Source: Nocardioides currus (GTDB lineage: Bacteria > Actinomycetota > Actinomycetes > Propionibacteriales > Nocardioidaceae). From it: a DNA stretch of 64,000 nucleotides. The stretch is taken from contig NZ_PYXZ01000005.1 of NCBI RefSeq assembly GCF_003057875.1, forward strand, positions 1 through 64,000, given 5' to 3'. The position numbers and the translations under genes were made by a program. The notes beneath the pieces were generated by a model. It saw only the letters and a program-made list of their open reading frames with translations, was not told the origin of the DNA and made no database searches. Below are positions 5,954-15,345 of this stretch, piece after piece; position 1 is the first letter of the stretch; the number at the start of each line of letters is the position of its first letter.

Positions 5954-5980
5954 CAACGTCCGGATCTGCCGCGATGAGTG
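5954..5980 (+). repeat. array repeat, site M (terminal, first arm only)
   Basis: Reads AACGTCCGGATCTGCCGC, then GATGAGTGC, and then the second arm is replaced by unrelated palindromic sequence. It is preceded by GCTC, making GCTCAAC, which fits the integron RYYYAAC pattern. It marks the right end of the array. Confidence 0.65.
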
Positions 5981-6010
5981 CTTGCATTCCGCCGCATATG
6001 CGGCACAAGC
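5980..6010. promoter_or_regulatory. palindrome between convergent genes, end of array
   Basis: GCCGCATATGCGGC (5991-6004) is a perfect 14-bp palindrome, nested inside GCTTG ... CAAGC arms. It lies between the plus-strand stop at 5940 and the minus-strand stop at 6012, so it could act as a two-way terminator, although no T-run follows. It could instead be a recombination or regulatory site. Confidence 0.4.
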
Positions 6011-6011
6011 G

Positions 6012-6602
6012 TTACGTCGGTCGAGCGAGCCGGCTGGGATCGCCCGCCGAGTTGATCGCCTCCCGCAGACCGGAGAAGGCAACCGGTTCTCCCGCAACTC
6101 GCGCCAAGGTTGTCAGCCCCATCGAAGCACCAGCCTGCGCTTCGATCGCGGCTCTCCCCGCCACGTAGAACCGCCACTGGTCGACCTCGAGCGGGTCGTA
6201 CTCGTCGTGCGTCGCTGCCGTGTGGAGACAGAAGACGTAAGCGTCTGCGTGGAAGCGTTGCTCCGGGGACCAGGAGTCCGTTCCCTCGTCCCAGCCGTAC
6301 GCGGCGGCGACTCGGAACGTGGGACGGCTGAGCTTCTTCTGCCCCCAGGCCTGCAGGAACCCCGACGACTTGACCTCGACCCTCGTCCCGTCCGGCGCCG
6401 TCACGTCCCACGGATCCCACTCCACGCGCGCGGCCGACGAGCCCAGGGCGCGCGCGACGAGGAACTCAGCCAGATAGCCGCGCACGTTGTTGGTCCGCAG
6501 GTCGTTCATCGCGAACCGCCAGAAGTCGACGACCGACGCCTCGAGACCGATGAACGTCTCCGCACCGGACAGGGTGGGAGCCGGCGGCGGGTCGAAGGTC
6601 AT
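6012..6602 (-). CDS. PD-(D/E)XK-like nuclease-fold protein
   Basis: A 196-residue protein with the arrangement of a PD-(D/E)XK nuclease core: E46 in a helix (RGYLAEFLVARALG), D66 (WDVTAPDG) and E76-V-K78 (RVEVKSSGF), followed by QKKLSRPTF. A later strand carries ADAYVFCLHTA. The fold is shared by restriction enzymes, Holliday-junction resolvases and DNA-repair nucleases. Homologues I recall are annotated only as hypothetical. It lies beside the array end, facing it, and could be the outermost cargo gene or the chromosomal flank. Nuclease activity is inferred from motif spacing only. Confidence 0.6.
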   Translation of the reverse strand: MTFDPPPAPTLSGAETFIGLEASVVDFWRFAMNDLRTNNVRGYLAEFLVARALGSSAARVEWDPWDVTAPDGTRVEVKSSGFLQAWGQKKLSRPTFRVAAAYGWDEGTDSWSPEQRFHADAYVFCLHTAATHDEYDPLEVDQWRFYVAGRAAIEAQAGASMGLTTLARVAGEPVAFSGLREAINSAGDPSRLARPT

Positions 6603-6664
6603 CGACTGATCGAACCAGACGGACTCGGGCTACGCCCCCGGAACGGCGCATCCGTTGCGTGCCG

Positions 6665-8176
6665 TCAGATCCCCTCCGCCAACCGGTGGTACGCCGCGTT
6701 CCACCGCAGCTCACGCTGGAACGACCGGGTGGTCGTGTCGTCGTCGATCACGACCATCTCCACCCCCGTCATCTGCGCGAAGTCCTCGAGGATGTCCACG
6801 CCGACGGCCTTGGACAGCACCGTGTGGTGCGGGGCGCCGGCCATCAGCCAGGACTCGGCCGACGTCGACAGCGACGGCCGGGGCTCCCAGACGGCGCAGG
6901 CCACGGGAAGCTTGGGCAGGTCCTCGTCGGGCTCGACGACGTCGATGTCGTTGACGGTCAGGCGGAAGCGGTCGCCCAGGTCGGAGAGGCCGGCGACGAC
7001 GGCGCGGCCGGGGTCGGCGGTGAAGCGAAGACGGACGGGGTCCTCGCGGCCGCCGATGGCCAGCGGGTGGATCTCGAGCGACGCGGTCTTGCTGGTGATG
7101 GTCGGGCAGACCTCGAGCATGTGGGCGCCGAGGATCTTCTCCTGCCCGGGGACCAGGTGATACGTGTAGTCCTCCATGAATGACGTGCCGCCGGGCAGTC
7201 CCTCCCCCATCACCTTGACGGCGCGCAGCAGCACCGAGGTCTTCCAGTCGCCCTCGCCGCCGAAGCCGTAGCCGTCGGCCATCAGCCGCTGCACGGCCAG
7301 GCCGGGGAGCTGGCGCAGGCCGCCGAGGTCCTCGAAGTTCGTCGTGAACGCGTTGAAGCCGCCCTCGGCGAGGAACGACCGCATGCCGAGCTCGATGCGG
7401 GCGCCGTAGCGCAGCGACTCGTGACGCTCGCCGGCAGGCAGGAGCTCGGGTGCGACGCGGTACGTGTCGGCGTACTCCGTGACGAGCTTGTCGATGTCGT
7501 CGTCGCCGACCGCGTCGACCACGGCGACGAGGTCGTTGACGCCGTAGGTGTTGACCGAGACGCCGAAGCGGCGCTGCGCCTCGACCTTGTCGCCCTCGGT
7601 GACCGCGACGTCGCGCATGTTGTCGCCGAAGCGGGCGAGCTTGAGGCTGCGCAGCTCGTGGCGCCCGAGCGCGGCGCGGACCCACTGGGCGATCCGCTTC
7701 CCGACGACCGGCGAGTCGACGTGGCCGGCGACGGTCTTGCGCAGCACGCCGAGGCGCGACTGGATGTAGCCGAACTCGCGGTCGCCGTGGGCGGCCTGGT
7801 TGAGGTTCATGAAGTCCATGTCGATCGTCGACCACGGCAGCTCCATGCCTGCCTGCGTGTGCAGGTGGAGCAGCGGCTTCTGCAGCGCGTCGAGCCCGGC
7901 GATCCACATCTTCGCCGGGGAGAAGGTGTGCATCCACGCCACGACGCCGACGCAGGCGGGGTCGGAGTTGGCGTCGAGCATCTGCCGGTGGATCGACGCC
8001 GCGTCCATCAGGACCGGCTTCCACACGACGTCGACGGGCAGGTCGCCCACCTCGACGAGCCGCTGCACGATCCCCTGCGACTGGGACGCGACCTGGTCCA
8101 GCGTCTCGGGCCCGTAGAGCGACTGGCTCCCGGTCAGGAACCAGATCTCCGGGGTGGGCATCGACGTCATGCTCAT
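6665..8176 (-). CDS. araA: L-arabinose isomerase
   Basis: Converts L-arabinose to L-ribulose, the first step of the bacterial arabinose pathway, in the cytosol. The 503-residue length is standard. It begins [22 protein letters not shown], the conserved AraA opening, and carries [17 protein letters not shown] and [10 protein letters not shown], which hold conserved active-site segments, plus a metal-binding His in the C-terminal MLEVCPTI region. ATG 8176 follows a GGAAG ribosome site (CCGAAGGAAGTGCC); the longer open frame upstream is ignored. It is the last gene of the operon, 32 bp after araD. Confidence 0.97.
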   Translation of the reverse strand: MSMTSMPTPEIWFLTGSQSLYGPETLDQVASQSQGIVQRLVEVGDLPVDVVWKPVLMDAASIHRQMLDANSDPACVGVVAWMHTFSPAKMWIAGLDALQKPLLHLHTQAGMELPWSTIDMDFMNLNQAAHGDREFGYIQSRLGVLRKTVAGHVDSPVVGKRIAQWVRAALGRHELRSLKLARFGDNMRDVAVTEGDKVEAQRRFGVSVNTYGVNDLVAVVDAVGDDDIDKLVTEYADTYRVAPELLPAGERHESLRYGARIELGMRSFLAEGGFNAFTTNFEDLGGLRQLPGLAVQRLMADGYGFGGEGDWKTSVLLRAVKVMGEGLPGGTSFMEDYTYHLVPGQEKILGAHMLEVCPTITSKTASLEIHPLAIGGREDPVRLRFTADPGRAVVAGLSDLGDRFRLTVNDIDVVEPDEDLPKLPVACAVWEPRPSLSTSAESWLMAGAPHHTVLSKAVGVDILEDFAQMTGVEMVVIDDDTTTRSFQRELRWNAAYHRLAEGI

Positions 8177-8208
8177 GGCACTTCCTTCGGGTGGTGGGGC
8201 CGCGCGGG

Positions 8209-8886
8209 TCAGCGCTGGCCGTAGACGTTCTGGTAGCGGTCGAAGAGGGCGTCGACGTGCTGCTGGTCGATGGCCAGCGGCTCGCCGAGCTGGCGGGAGA
8301 TGTGGACGGTGCGCGCCACGTCCTCGCACATCACGGCCGCCTTGACGGCCGCGCGAGCCGTCGGCCCGATGGTGAACACGCCGTGGTTGCGCATGAGCAC
8401 GGCGGGTGAGCGGCTGTCCCGGAGGGTGTCGACGATGCCGCGGCCGATCGAGTCGTCACCGATGATCGCGAACGGTCCGACCGGGATCTCCCCACCGAAC
8501 TCGTCCGCGCCCATCGTCAGCACGCACGGCACGGGCTCGCCGCGCGCCGCCCAGGCGGTGGCGTACGTCGAGTGGGTGTGCACCACTCCCCCGACGTGCG
8601 GCATCTCGCGGTAGACGTAGGCCTGCGCCTCGGTGTCCGACGATGGCGCATGCTCGCCCTCGACCACGCGACCCCGCAGGTCGCACACGACCATGGTGGC
8701 CGGCGTGAGGTCGTCGTACGACACCCCGCTCGGCTTGATCACCAGCAGGTCCTGGCCGGGCACGCGCGCCGACACGTTGCCGGCGGTCCACACGACGAGC
8801 TGGTAGCGGGTGAGCTGCTCGTGCAGGGCGCACACCTCGGCGCGGAGCCTGGCAATCGTGTCTGTGACGTCGGCGACGGTGCTCAT
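8209..8886 (-). CDS. araD: L-ribulose-5-phosphate 4-epimerase
   Basis: Epimerises L-ribulose 5-phosphate to D-xylulose 5-phosphate, sending arabinose carbon into the pentose phosphate pathway. It is a class II aldolase/epimerase-fold protein of 225 residues with the zinc-binding HTH ([13 protein letters not shown]) and the later RNHGVF histidine. The N-terminal [12 protein letters not shown] and [11 protein letters not shown] segments are the phosphate-binding loops of the family. It overlaps the end of araB by ATGA, which implies coupled translation. Confidence 0.96.
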   Translation of the reverse strand: MSTVADVTDTIARLRAEVCALHEQLTRYQLVVWTAGNVSARVPGQDLLVIKPSGVSYDDLTPATMVVCDLRGRVVEGEHAPSSDTEAQAYVYREMPHVGGVVHTHSTYATAWAARGEPVPCVLTMGADEFGGEIPVGPFAIIGDDSIGRGIVDTLRDSRSPAVLMRNHGVFTIGPTARAAVKAAVMCEDVARTVHISRQLGEPLAIDQQHVDALFDRYQNVYGQR

Positions 8887-10601
8887 GCGGACACCTCCTG
8901 CGACGTCGAGCCGGACCGGCGGGCCACCGCGTCGCGGCGGATCGCCTTGAGGCGGCGCATCGTCGTGGTCGTACGCCCGAAGTGGTCGTGGAGCGCGAGG
9001 TACTGCTCGAACAGCGCGTCGTACGACGCCGCGCGCCCCTCGTCGGGCATGAAGACGTGGCGACGCACCTTGCCCATCTGCTTCGCGGCGGTGGCCACGT
9101 CGCCGTACGCCCCCGCGGCGACCGCCGCGTGGATGGCCGAGCCGAGCGCCGGACCCTGCTCGGAGTCGATCACCGACAGCGGCAGCCGCGTCACGTCGGA
9201 GTAGATCTGCATGAGCAACGCGTTCTTCTGCAGGCCGCCCGCGACGATGAACTCCTCCACCGGCACTCCACTGTCGCGGAAGGTCTCGACGATCACCCGG
9301 GTGCCGAAGGCGGTCGCCTCGAGCAGCGCGCGGTAGACGTCCTCGGCGCGGGTGGCCAGGGTCTGGCCGACCACGAGGCCCGAGAGCTCGTGGTCGACCA
9401 GCACCGAGCGGTTGCCCGAGTGCCAGTCGAGGGCGACGAGCCCGTGCTCGCCGATCTGCTGGTGCGAGGCCAGGCGGGTCAGGTGCTCGTGCACGCCCTC
9501 ACCCGCTGCGGCGGCGGCCTCGGTGACGTAGGCCGGCACACCGTGCTCGGTGAACCAGCCGAAGATGTCGCCGACGCCGGACTGCCCGGCCTCGTAGCCC
9601 CAGAGGCCCGAGATGATGCCGCCGTCGACGACGCCGCACATGCCCGGCACCTCCCGCAGGACCTCGGCGCTCATCACGTGGCACGTCGAGGTGCCCATGA
9701 TCGCGACCATCTGGCCCGGGCCGACGGCCTGCGCGGCGGGGGCGGTGACGTGGGCGTCGACGTTGCCGACGGCCACGGCGATGCCCTCGGGCAGGCCGGT
9801 CCAGGCGGCAGCCTCGGCGGTGAGCCCGCCCGCGCGCTCGCCGAGCTGGCCGATGGGGTGCTCCAGCTTCTCGGCCACGAACGGCGCGAAGCCGGGCGAC
9901 AGCGCGGTCAGGAACTCCGGCGACGGGTAGGCGCCGTCCTGGAGGATGCCCTTGTAGCCGGCGGAGCAGGCGTTGCGGACGTAGGTCCCGCACAGCTGCC
10001 ACACGATCCAGTCGGCCGCCTCGACCCAGTGCTCCATCCGGGCGTAGACCTCGCGGTCCTCCTCGAACAGCTGGAGGCCCTTGGCGAACTCCCACTCCGA
10101 GGAGATCAGCCCGCCGTAGCGCGGGAGCCACGACTCACCGCGGGTCCGGCCGAGCTCGTTGACCCGGTCGGCCTGCTCCTGCGCCGCGTGGTGCTTCCAC
10201 AGCTTGACGTAGGCGTGCGGCCGGTCGGCGAGGCCGTCGACCTCGTTGAGCGGGGTGCCGTCGGCCAGCGTCGGGACCATCGTGCAGGCGGTGAAGTCGG
10301 TGGCGATGCCGACGACGCGCGTCGGGTCGATCCCGGCGGCCTCGACCGCGGCGGGCACGGCATTCCGCAACACCTCGCGGTAGTCCTCGGGCACCTGCAG
10401 CGCCCACTCGGGCGGCAGCGGGACGTCGGCGCCGGCCAGCGACGCGGGCAGCGCGCGCTCGAGCACCGCGTGCCGATAGGGGTGCACGCCGGTGCCGAGC
10501 TCGGCGCCGTCGGAGACGCGGACGACGACCGCCCGGCCCGACAGGGTGCCGTAGTCGACGCCGACGACGTACTGCTCGTCCGAGCCGTGCAGGGTGCTCA
10601 T
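8883..10601 (-). CDS. araB: ribulokinase
   Basis: Phosphorylates L-ribulose with ATP. A 572-residue FGGY-family kinase: YVVGVDYGTLSGRAVVV at the N-terminus is the first phosphate loop, and GIATDFTACTMVP and MGTSTCHVM are later nucleotide and substrate segments. AGGLQKNALLMQIYSDV near the C-terminus is the FGGY signature 2 region. Its start overlaps the stop of the LacI gene upstream (ATGA), and its stop overlaps araD, so the arabinose enzymes and regulator are translationally linked. Confidence 0.96.
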   Translation of the reverse strand: MSTLHGSDEQYVVGVDYGTLSGRAVVVRVSDGAELGTGVHPYRHAVLERALPASLAGADVPLPPEWALQVPEDYREVLRNAVPAAVEAAGIDPTRVVGIATDFTACTMVPTLADGTPLNEVDGLADRPHAYVKLWKHHAAQEQADRVNELGRTRGESWLPRYGGLISSEWEFAKGLQLFEEDREVYARMEHWVEAADWIVWQLCGTYVRNACSAGYKGILQDGAYPSPEFLTALSPGFAPFVAEKLEHPIGQLGERAGGLTAEAAAWTGLPEGIAVAVGNVDAHVTAPAAQAVGPGQMVAIMGTSTCHVMSAEVLREVPGMCGVVDGGIISGLWGYEAGQSGVGDIFGWFTEHGVPAYVTEAAAAAGEGVHEHLTRLASHQQIGEHGLVALDWHSGNRSVLVDHELSGLVVGQTLATRAEDVYRALLEATAFGTRVIVETFRDSGVPVEEFIVAGGLQKNALLMQIYSDVTRLPLSVIDSEQGPALGSAIHAAVAAGAYGDVATAAKQMGKVRRHVFMPDEGRAASYDALFEQYLALHDHFGRTTTTMRRLKAIRRDAVARRSGSTSQEVSA

Positions 10602-11635
10602 GCTGTCCTTTCGACGGGCGCGGTGCTGGCGCGGACGACCAGCTCGGCGCCGATGAGGCGTTCGGGGGGAGGGACCTGGCCGAGGGCGGCACGCAGGATC
10701 TCGATCGCGCGCTGGCCGACGGCCTGGAAGTCCTGGCGGACGGTGGTGAGGGGCGGGATGAGGTACGCCGCCTCGGGGATGTCGTCGAAGCCGACGACGC
10801 TCACGCCGCGATCACCGCTCGGGACCGCGCGCCCGGCCTCGGACAGCGCCCGCAGCAGGCCGAGCGCCATCTGGTCGTTGGCGCAGAAGACGGCGGTCAC
10901 GTCGTCGCGGGCCGCGATCCGCAGGCCCGCCTCGTAGCCGCTGGCGGCCGACCAGTCGCCGGTCACGTGCCGGCCCGGACGCAGCCCGGCGGCGTACATC
11001 GCGTTCTGCCAGCCCAGGAGCCGGGCTCGCGCCTCGGTCCACTCGAGCGGTCCGGCGAGGTGGACGATGTCGGTGTGCCCGAGGTCGATGAGGTGGCGGG
11101 TGCCGAGCTCGGCGCCGGCGACCTGGTCGACGCCGACGGTCCAGCGGGTCTTGGCGGGATCGCCCTCGACGACCACGACCGGGATGCCGAGGTGCTCCTG
11201 CGCGCGGGCGACCTCGAGCGCGTCGTTGGTCGCGGAGATGAGCACGATGCCCTCGACCGCCTGGCCGCGGAGGTGGTCGATCGCGTCGACGAGCTCCTCG
11301 CGCGAGAGGCTCTGCAGGTTGGCCGAGCTGACGAAGTAGCCCGCCTCGCGACCCGCCGCCTGGATGGTGCGGTGCACGGTGGAGGGACCCCAGTAGCCGC
11401 TCTTTGACCCGATGACGCCGATGGTCGCCGAGCGTCGGGTGACCAGCGCGCGGGCAGCGGAGTTGGGGCGGTAGCCCAGCTGGAGGATCGCCTGCTCGAC
11501 GCGCTCGCGGGTCGCCGGGCGCAGGTTGCTCTGCCCGTTGATGACGCGGGACACGGTCTGGTGGGACACCCCGGCCAGGCGCGCCACGTCGGCCATGACC
11601 GGCGTGCGGGCCGGCGGCACGTCGCTGAGGGTCAT
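10598..11635 (-). CDS. LacI-family regulator of the arabinose operon
   Basis: A 345-residue LacI/GalR regulator. The N-terminal helix-turn-helix is MADVARLAGVSHQTVSRVIN, followed by the hinge GYRPNSAARALV and a periplasmic-binding-like effector domain (SVVGFDDIPEAAYLIPPLTT). The odd insertion of Asp residues before SVVGFDD is short and harmless. Its gene lies within the transport and catabolic operon, overlapping both neighbours, so autoregulation with L-arabinose or a derivative as inducer is likely. Paired operators near 16.4 kb are the probable targets. The second LacI protein (16525-17553) is a close paralogue. Confidence 0.93.
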   Translation of the reverse strand: MTLSDVPPARTPVMADVARLAGVSHQTVSRVINGQSNLRPATRERVEQAILQLGYRPNSAARALVTRRSATIGVIGSKSGYWGPSTVHRTIQAAGREAGYFVSSANLQSLSREELVDAIDHLRGQAVEGIVLISATNDALEVARAQEHLGIPVVVVEGDPAKTRWTVGVDQVAGAELGTRHLIDLGHTDIVHLAGPLEWTEARARLLGWQNAMYAAGLRPGRHVTGDWSAASGYEAGLRIAARDDVTAVFCANDQMALGLLRALSEAGRAVPSGDRGVSVVGFDDIPEAAYLIPPLTTVRQDFQAVGQRAIEILRAALGQVPPPERLIGAELVVRASTAPVERTA

Positions 11636-12633
11636 GACCGGCGCCGCGTCGCGAAGCGCTGGACGACCACGAAGGCGAGCAGGAGGACGCCGGTGATGAT
11701 GCGGATCCAGTAGGAGCTGAGGGTGCCGTCGAAGGAGATGAGGGTCTTGATGATGCCGAGCACCAGCACCCCGAGGAGCGAGCCGACGACGTAGCCGCGA
11801 CCTCCGGTCAGCAGGGTGCCGCCGATGACGACCGCCGCGATGGCGTCGAGCTCCATCCCGATGGCGTGCAGGCTGTTGCCCGAGAGGATGTAGAGCGCGA
11901 AGAGGAGTCCGGCCAGGGCGGCGCAGAAGCCGCTGATGACGTAGACGCCGACCTTGGTGAAGGCGACCCGCAGGCCCATCAGCATCGCCGAGCTCTCGTT
12001 GCCGCCGATGGCGTAGACGGTGCGGCCGAAGCGGGTGCGGGCCAGCACGAACGCGGCGACCGCGACCGTGGCCAGCGCGATGATCGCCGTCCAGCGGACG
12101 TAGTAGTCGCCGAGGTAGACCGTCTTGAAGGCCAGCGAGGTGAACGTCGGGTCGTTGATCGAGATGGACTCGACGCTGATCAGGTACGTGAGGCCGCGGG
12201 CGAGGAACAGCCCGGCCAGGGTGGCGATGAACGGCTGGATGTCGAAGTAGTGGATGAGCAGCCCCATCAGCAGGCCCAGCACGGTCCCGGTGAGGAGCAC
12301 GGCCGCGATCGAGAGGTACGGCGACCAGCCCATCTGCAGCGTCTTGGCCGCGATCATCGTGGACAGCGCGACCACCGAGCCCACCGACAGGTCGATGCCG
12401 CCGGTGAGGATGACGAAGGTCATCCCGACCCCGAGGACGATCAGGAACGCGTTGTCGATGAGCAGGCTGATCAACACCTGCGGGTCGCTGAGGCCGTCGT
12501 ACCTCATCCCGCCGACCCCGAAGAGCCCGATGAACAGGGCGAGGGTGGCGATGAGGGGCAGGTAGCGGCCGGGTGGCGTGAAGGTGCGCACCCGGTCCCA
12601 GGTCGAGGCGGGGCTGACGGTTGCGGTGCTCAT
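11632..12633 (-). CDS. sugar ABC transporter permease, YjfF type
   Basis: A 333-residue inner-membrane permease of the ribose/galactofuranose ABC class (branched-chain amino-acid permease superfamily), with about ten hydrophobic segments. GMTFVILTGGIDLSVGSVVA is the family hallmark loop, and GGTLLTGGRGYVVGSLLGV is the second conserved turn. It pairs with the permease encoded upstream (12630-13715) to form a heterodimeric channel, the same arrangement as E. coli YtfT and YjfF. GTGs were avoided; ATG 12633 is used. Overlap with both neighbours shows tight operon packing. Confidence 0.93.
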   Translation of the reverse strand: MSTATVSPASTWDRVRTFTPPGRYLPLIATLALFIGLFGVGGMRYDGLSDPQVLISLLIDNAFLIVLGVGMTFVILTGGIDLSVGSVVALSTMIAAKTLQMGWSPYLSIAAVLLTGTVLGLLMGLLIHYFDIQPFIATLAGLFLARGLTYLISVESISINDPTFTSLAFKTVYLGDYYVRWTAIIALATVAVAAFVLARTRFGRTVYAIGGNESSAMLMGLRVAFTKVGVYVISGFCAALAGLLFALYILSGNSLHAIGMELDAIAAVVIGGTLLTGGRGYVVGSLLGVLVLGIIKTLISFDGTLSSYWIRIITGVLLLAFVVVQRFATRRRS

Positions 12634-13715
12634 GCTCGGACTCCTGCCGTGGCGGGCGCGGGCTCGGCGGTGGGGGCCGGCCCGGCGGCGGGCGGACGCG
12701 GGGTGCGCCGGACGCGGAAGACCGCGCGGGCCCGCGGCGACTGGAGCAGGCAGACCGCGATGACGACGATCGCCTTGAAGAGGTAGTTGATCTCCGAGGG
12801 GATCCCGATGTTGGGGATGGTCCGCGCGAGGGTGGCGATGAAGATCGCCCCGACGAACGTGCCGGCCAGTGAGAAGCGGCCGCCGGCGAGCGACGTGCCA
12901 CCGATGACGACGGCGAGGATGGCGTCGAGCTCGATCCACAGGCCCAGGCTGTTGGCGTTGACGGAGTTGGTGTTGGCCGCGATGACCAGCCCGGCCATGC
13001 CGGCGCAGAGGCCGGAGAAGGCGTAGACCGTCCAGATGATGGTGCGGGCGCGGACCCCGGCCAGCCGGCTGGCCTCGGGGTTGATGCCGACCGCCTCGAT
13101 GAGCATGCCCAGCGCCGTACGCCGCGTGAGGACCGCCGTGAAGGCGAGCACCGCCAGAGCGATGAGGAAGGCCAGGGGCAGCGTGAGGACGAAGCCCGAG
13201 GCGAGGTCGCTGAAGAAGGGGTTGTTGACCGTGGTGATCTGCCCGTCCGTGACGGCCATCGAGATGCCACGCCCGGCGACCATGAGGATCAGCGTCGCGA
13301 TGATCGGCTGGATCCCGAGGACGGAGACGAGCAGGCCGTTCCAAGCGCCGAGGACGATGCACACGACGAGCGCGTAGGTCACCGCCATCACCGCCGTGGT
13401 CAGCGCCGCCTCGTCACCGGCACCGACGATCCGGGTGCAGGCGACGGCGCCGGCGATGGCCGCGATGGCCCCGACCGAGAGGTCGATGCCGCGGGTCGCG
13501 ATGACCAGGGTCATGCCGAGCGCGACGAGCATGACGGGCGCGCTGTTGCGCAGGATGTCGATGACGTTGCCGTAGAGGTGGCCGTCCTGCATGCGTACGT
13601 CGAGGAAGCTGGGTCGCGCGACCACGTTGACCAGCACCAGCACGACGAGCGCCAGGACGGGCCACAGCAGCGGATGGCGCAGGACCCGCTGCACGCGGGT
13701 GGTGGTCTCAGTCAT
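12630..13715 (-). CDS. sugar ABC transporter permease, YtfT type
   Basis: A 361-residue permease of the same family. GMTLVIATRGIDLSVGAIAA and GGTSLAGGRFSLAGTFVGA are the two hallmark segments. The extracytoplasmic loop after the first membrane helix (VARPSFLDVRMQDGHLYGN) and the Pro/Ala-rich C-terminal tail distinguish it from its partner. It forms the transmembrane channel with the YjfF-type subunit and is driven by the ATPase encoded just upstream. The final hydrophobic helix is followed by a basic RRTPRPP stretch, so the tail is cytoplasmic. Confidence 0.93.
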   Translation of the reverse strand: MTETTTRVQRVLRHPLLWPVLALVVLVLVNVVARPSFLDVRMQDGHLYGNVIDILRNSAPVMLVALGMTLVIATRGIDLSVGAIAAIAGAVACTRIVGAGDEAALTTAVMAVTYALVVCIVLGAWNGLLVSVLGIQPIIATLILMVAGRGISMAVTDGQITTVNNPFFSDLASGFVLTLPLAFLIALAVLAFTAVLTRRTALGMLIEAVGINPEASRLAGVRARTIIWTVYAFSGLCAGMAGLVIAANTNSVNANSLGLWIELDAILAVVIGGTSLAGGRFSLAGTFVGAIFIATLARTIPNIGIPSEINYLFKAIVVIAVCLLQSPRARAVFRVRRTPRPPAAGPAPTAEPAPATAGVRA

Positions 13716-15285
13716 GGGGAGCCTCCTCCGCGCGGGCCTCGCCCGCGATGGTCTCGAGGACGTCGCGGACGCTGACGTCGTCGTTGACGCGCTCGTCGAT
13801 CTTGCGGCGGTCGCGCATCACGACCAGCCGGTCGCTGAGGCGCAGCACCTCCTCGAGCTCGGCGGAGATGAACACCACCGACATGCCCTGGGCGGCGAGC
13901 TCGGCGACCTTGGCCTGGATCTGCGCCTTGGCGCCGATGTCGATGCCGCGGGTGGGCTCGTCGAGGATCAGGATCTCGGGCTGCGTGATCAGCCAGCGGG
14001 CCAGGAGGACCTTCTGCTGGTTGCCGCCGGACAGGTTGCGCATCAGGGCCTGCGGGTCGGCCGGGCGGATGTCGAGCGCCTGGATGTAGTCGTCGACCAG
14101 CTGGGTGCGCGTGGCCTGCGGGATCGGGCGGAGCCAGCCGCGGGAGGCCTGCAGCGCGAGCAGCATGTTGTCCGCGACGGTCAGGTCGCCGACGACGCCC
14201 TCGGCCTTGCGGTCCTCGCTCGAGAAGGCGATCTTGCGGTCGATCGCGTGGCGCGGGCTGCGCAGCTTGCGGCGCTCGGAGCGGAAGGTCAGCTCGCCGG
14301 TGTCGGCGGTGTCGGCACCGAAGAGGAGCCGCGCGAGCTCGGTGCGTCCCGAGCCGAGGAGTCCGGCGATGCCGACGACCTCGCCCTCGTAGAGCGTCAG
14401 GTCGGTCGCCTCGAGGGTGTTCTTGCGGCCGAGCCCGACGGCGGTCAGCAGCGGGGTGCCTTCCTCCGCGTCGGTCTGGGGCGCGGCCCGGTCGAGCCGG
14501 TCCAGCACCTCGAGCTCGCGGCCGATCATCAGGCGGACGAGCTCGAGCTGGGACGTCTCGGAGACCAGCCTCTCCTCCACGAGCCGGCCGTTGCGCAGGA
14601 TGGTCATCCGGTCGGCGATCTCGTAGATCTGGTCGAGGAAGTGGGAGACGAAGACGATGGCGACGCCCTCGTCGCGCAGCCGGCGCATGACGGTGAAGAG
14701 CTTCTCCACCTCGTCGGCGTCGAGGCTGGAGGTGGGCTCGTCGAGGATCAGCACCTTGGCCTCGACGTCCACGGCGCGGGCGATGGCCACGAGCTGCTGG
14801 ACGGCGATGGGGTGCTCGTCGAGGACGGAGCGCGGGTCGACGTCGATGCCGAGGTGGAGCAGGGTGCGCCGCGCCCGGCGGTTCATCTCACGGACGTTGA
14901 TGGCCCCGAGCCGACGGGGCTCGCGGCCGAGGAGCATGTTCTCGGCGACGGTGAGGTTGGGGACCAGGTTGACCTCCTGGTAGACGGTGCTGATGCCCGC
15001 CTCCTGCGAGGCCGCCGGCGAGTGGAACTCGTGGCGCTCGCCGCTGATCGTGATGACGCCCGAGTCGATGCTGTAGACGCCGGTGAGCGCCTTGATCAGC
15101 GTCGACTTGCCGGCCCCGTTCTCGCCCATGAGGGCGTGCACCTCGCCGGGGAAGAGCCTCACCGACACCCCGTCCAGCGCGCGTACGGCGCCGAAGGTGA
15201 TGGAGATGTCGCGCATCTCGATGACCGGCTCGCGCGCGGCCTCGGGCGTGGCGACGACGTCCGGTGGCGTCTGCATCTGCGTCAT
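13708..15285 (-). CDS. sugar ABC transporter ATP-binding protein, YtfR type
   Basis: A 525-residue double ABC ATPase of the Mgl/Rbs/Ytf class. The first domain has Walker A GENGAGKST and Walker B VLILDEPTSSLD. The second has an altered Walker A (GLLGSGRTE) but a normal signature LSGGNQQK and Walker B ILILDEPTRGID, as is usual for this class. ATG 15285 was chosen because GAGAGGA lies just upstream; a GTG at 15303 would add six residues. It powers the two permeases below. The stop overlaps the YtfT-type start by eight bases. Confidence 0.95.
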   Translation of the reverse strand: MTQMQTPPDVVATPEAAREPVIEMRDISITFGAVRALDGVSVRLFPGEVHALMGENGAGKSTLIKALTGVYSIDSGVITISGERHEFHSPAASQEAGISTVYQEVNLVPNLTVAENMLLGREPRRLGAINVREMNRRARRTLLHLGIDVDPRSVLDEHPIAVQQLVAIARAVDVEAKVLILDEPTSSLDADEVEKLFTVMRRLRDEGVAIVFVSHFLDQIYEIADRMTILRNGRLVEERLVSETSQLELVRLMIGRELEVLDRLDRAAPQTDAEEGTPLLTAVGLGRKNTLEATDLTLYEGEVVGIAGLLGSGRTELARLLFGADTADTGELTFRSERRKLRSPRHAIDRKIAFSSEDRKAEGVVGDLTVADNMLLALQASRGWLRPIPQATRTQLVDDYIQALDIRPADPQALMRNLSGGNQQKVLLARWLITQPEILILDEPTRGIDIGAKAQIQAKVAELAAQGMSVVFISAELEEVLRLSDRLVVMRDRRKIDERVNDDVSVRDVLETIAGEARAEEAPHD

Positions 15286-15345
15286 CTCGATCCTCTCGTG
15301 CACAGCCGCGCCCGGCCGGCGGTGGCCGGCCGGGCCCGGTGCGAC

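Larger units (their letters stand above)
1..5980. other. integron-like cassette array with embedded tyrosine recombinase
   Basis: Small genes, mostly one per unit, are separated by copies of one family of intergenic repeat (sites A to M below). A typical copy has a first arm AACGTCCGGATCTGCCGC, a centre GATGAGTGCG, and a second arm CGGATCTGCCGATGAGC. The genes are mixed in strand, short and mostly of unknown function, and base composition is less GC-rich than in the housekeeping regions to the right. A tyrosine recombinase sits inside. This organisation resembles an integron cassette array, but the recombinase is not an IntI and the repeats do not show the classical attC core sequence consistently. 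That the repeats are recombination sites is an inference. The array may continue beyond the left window edge. Confidence 0.6.
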
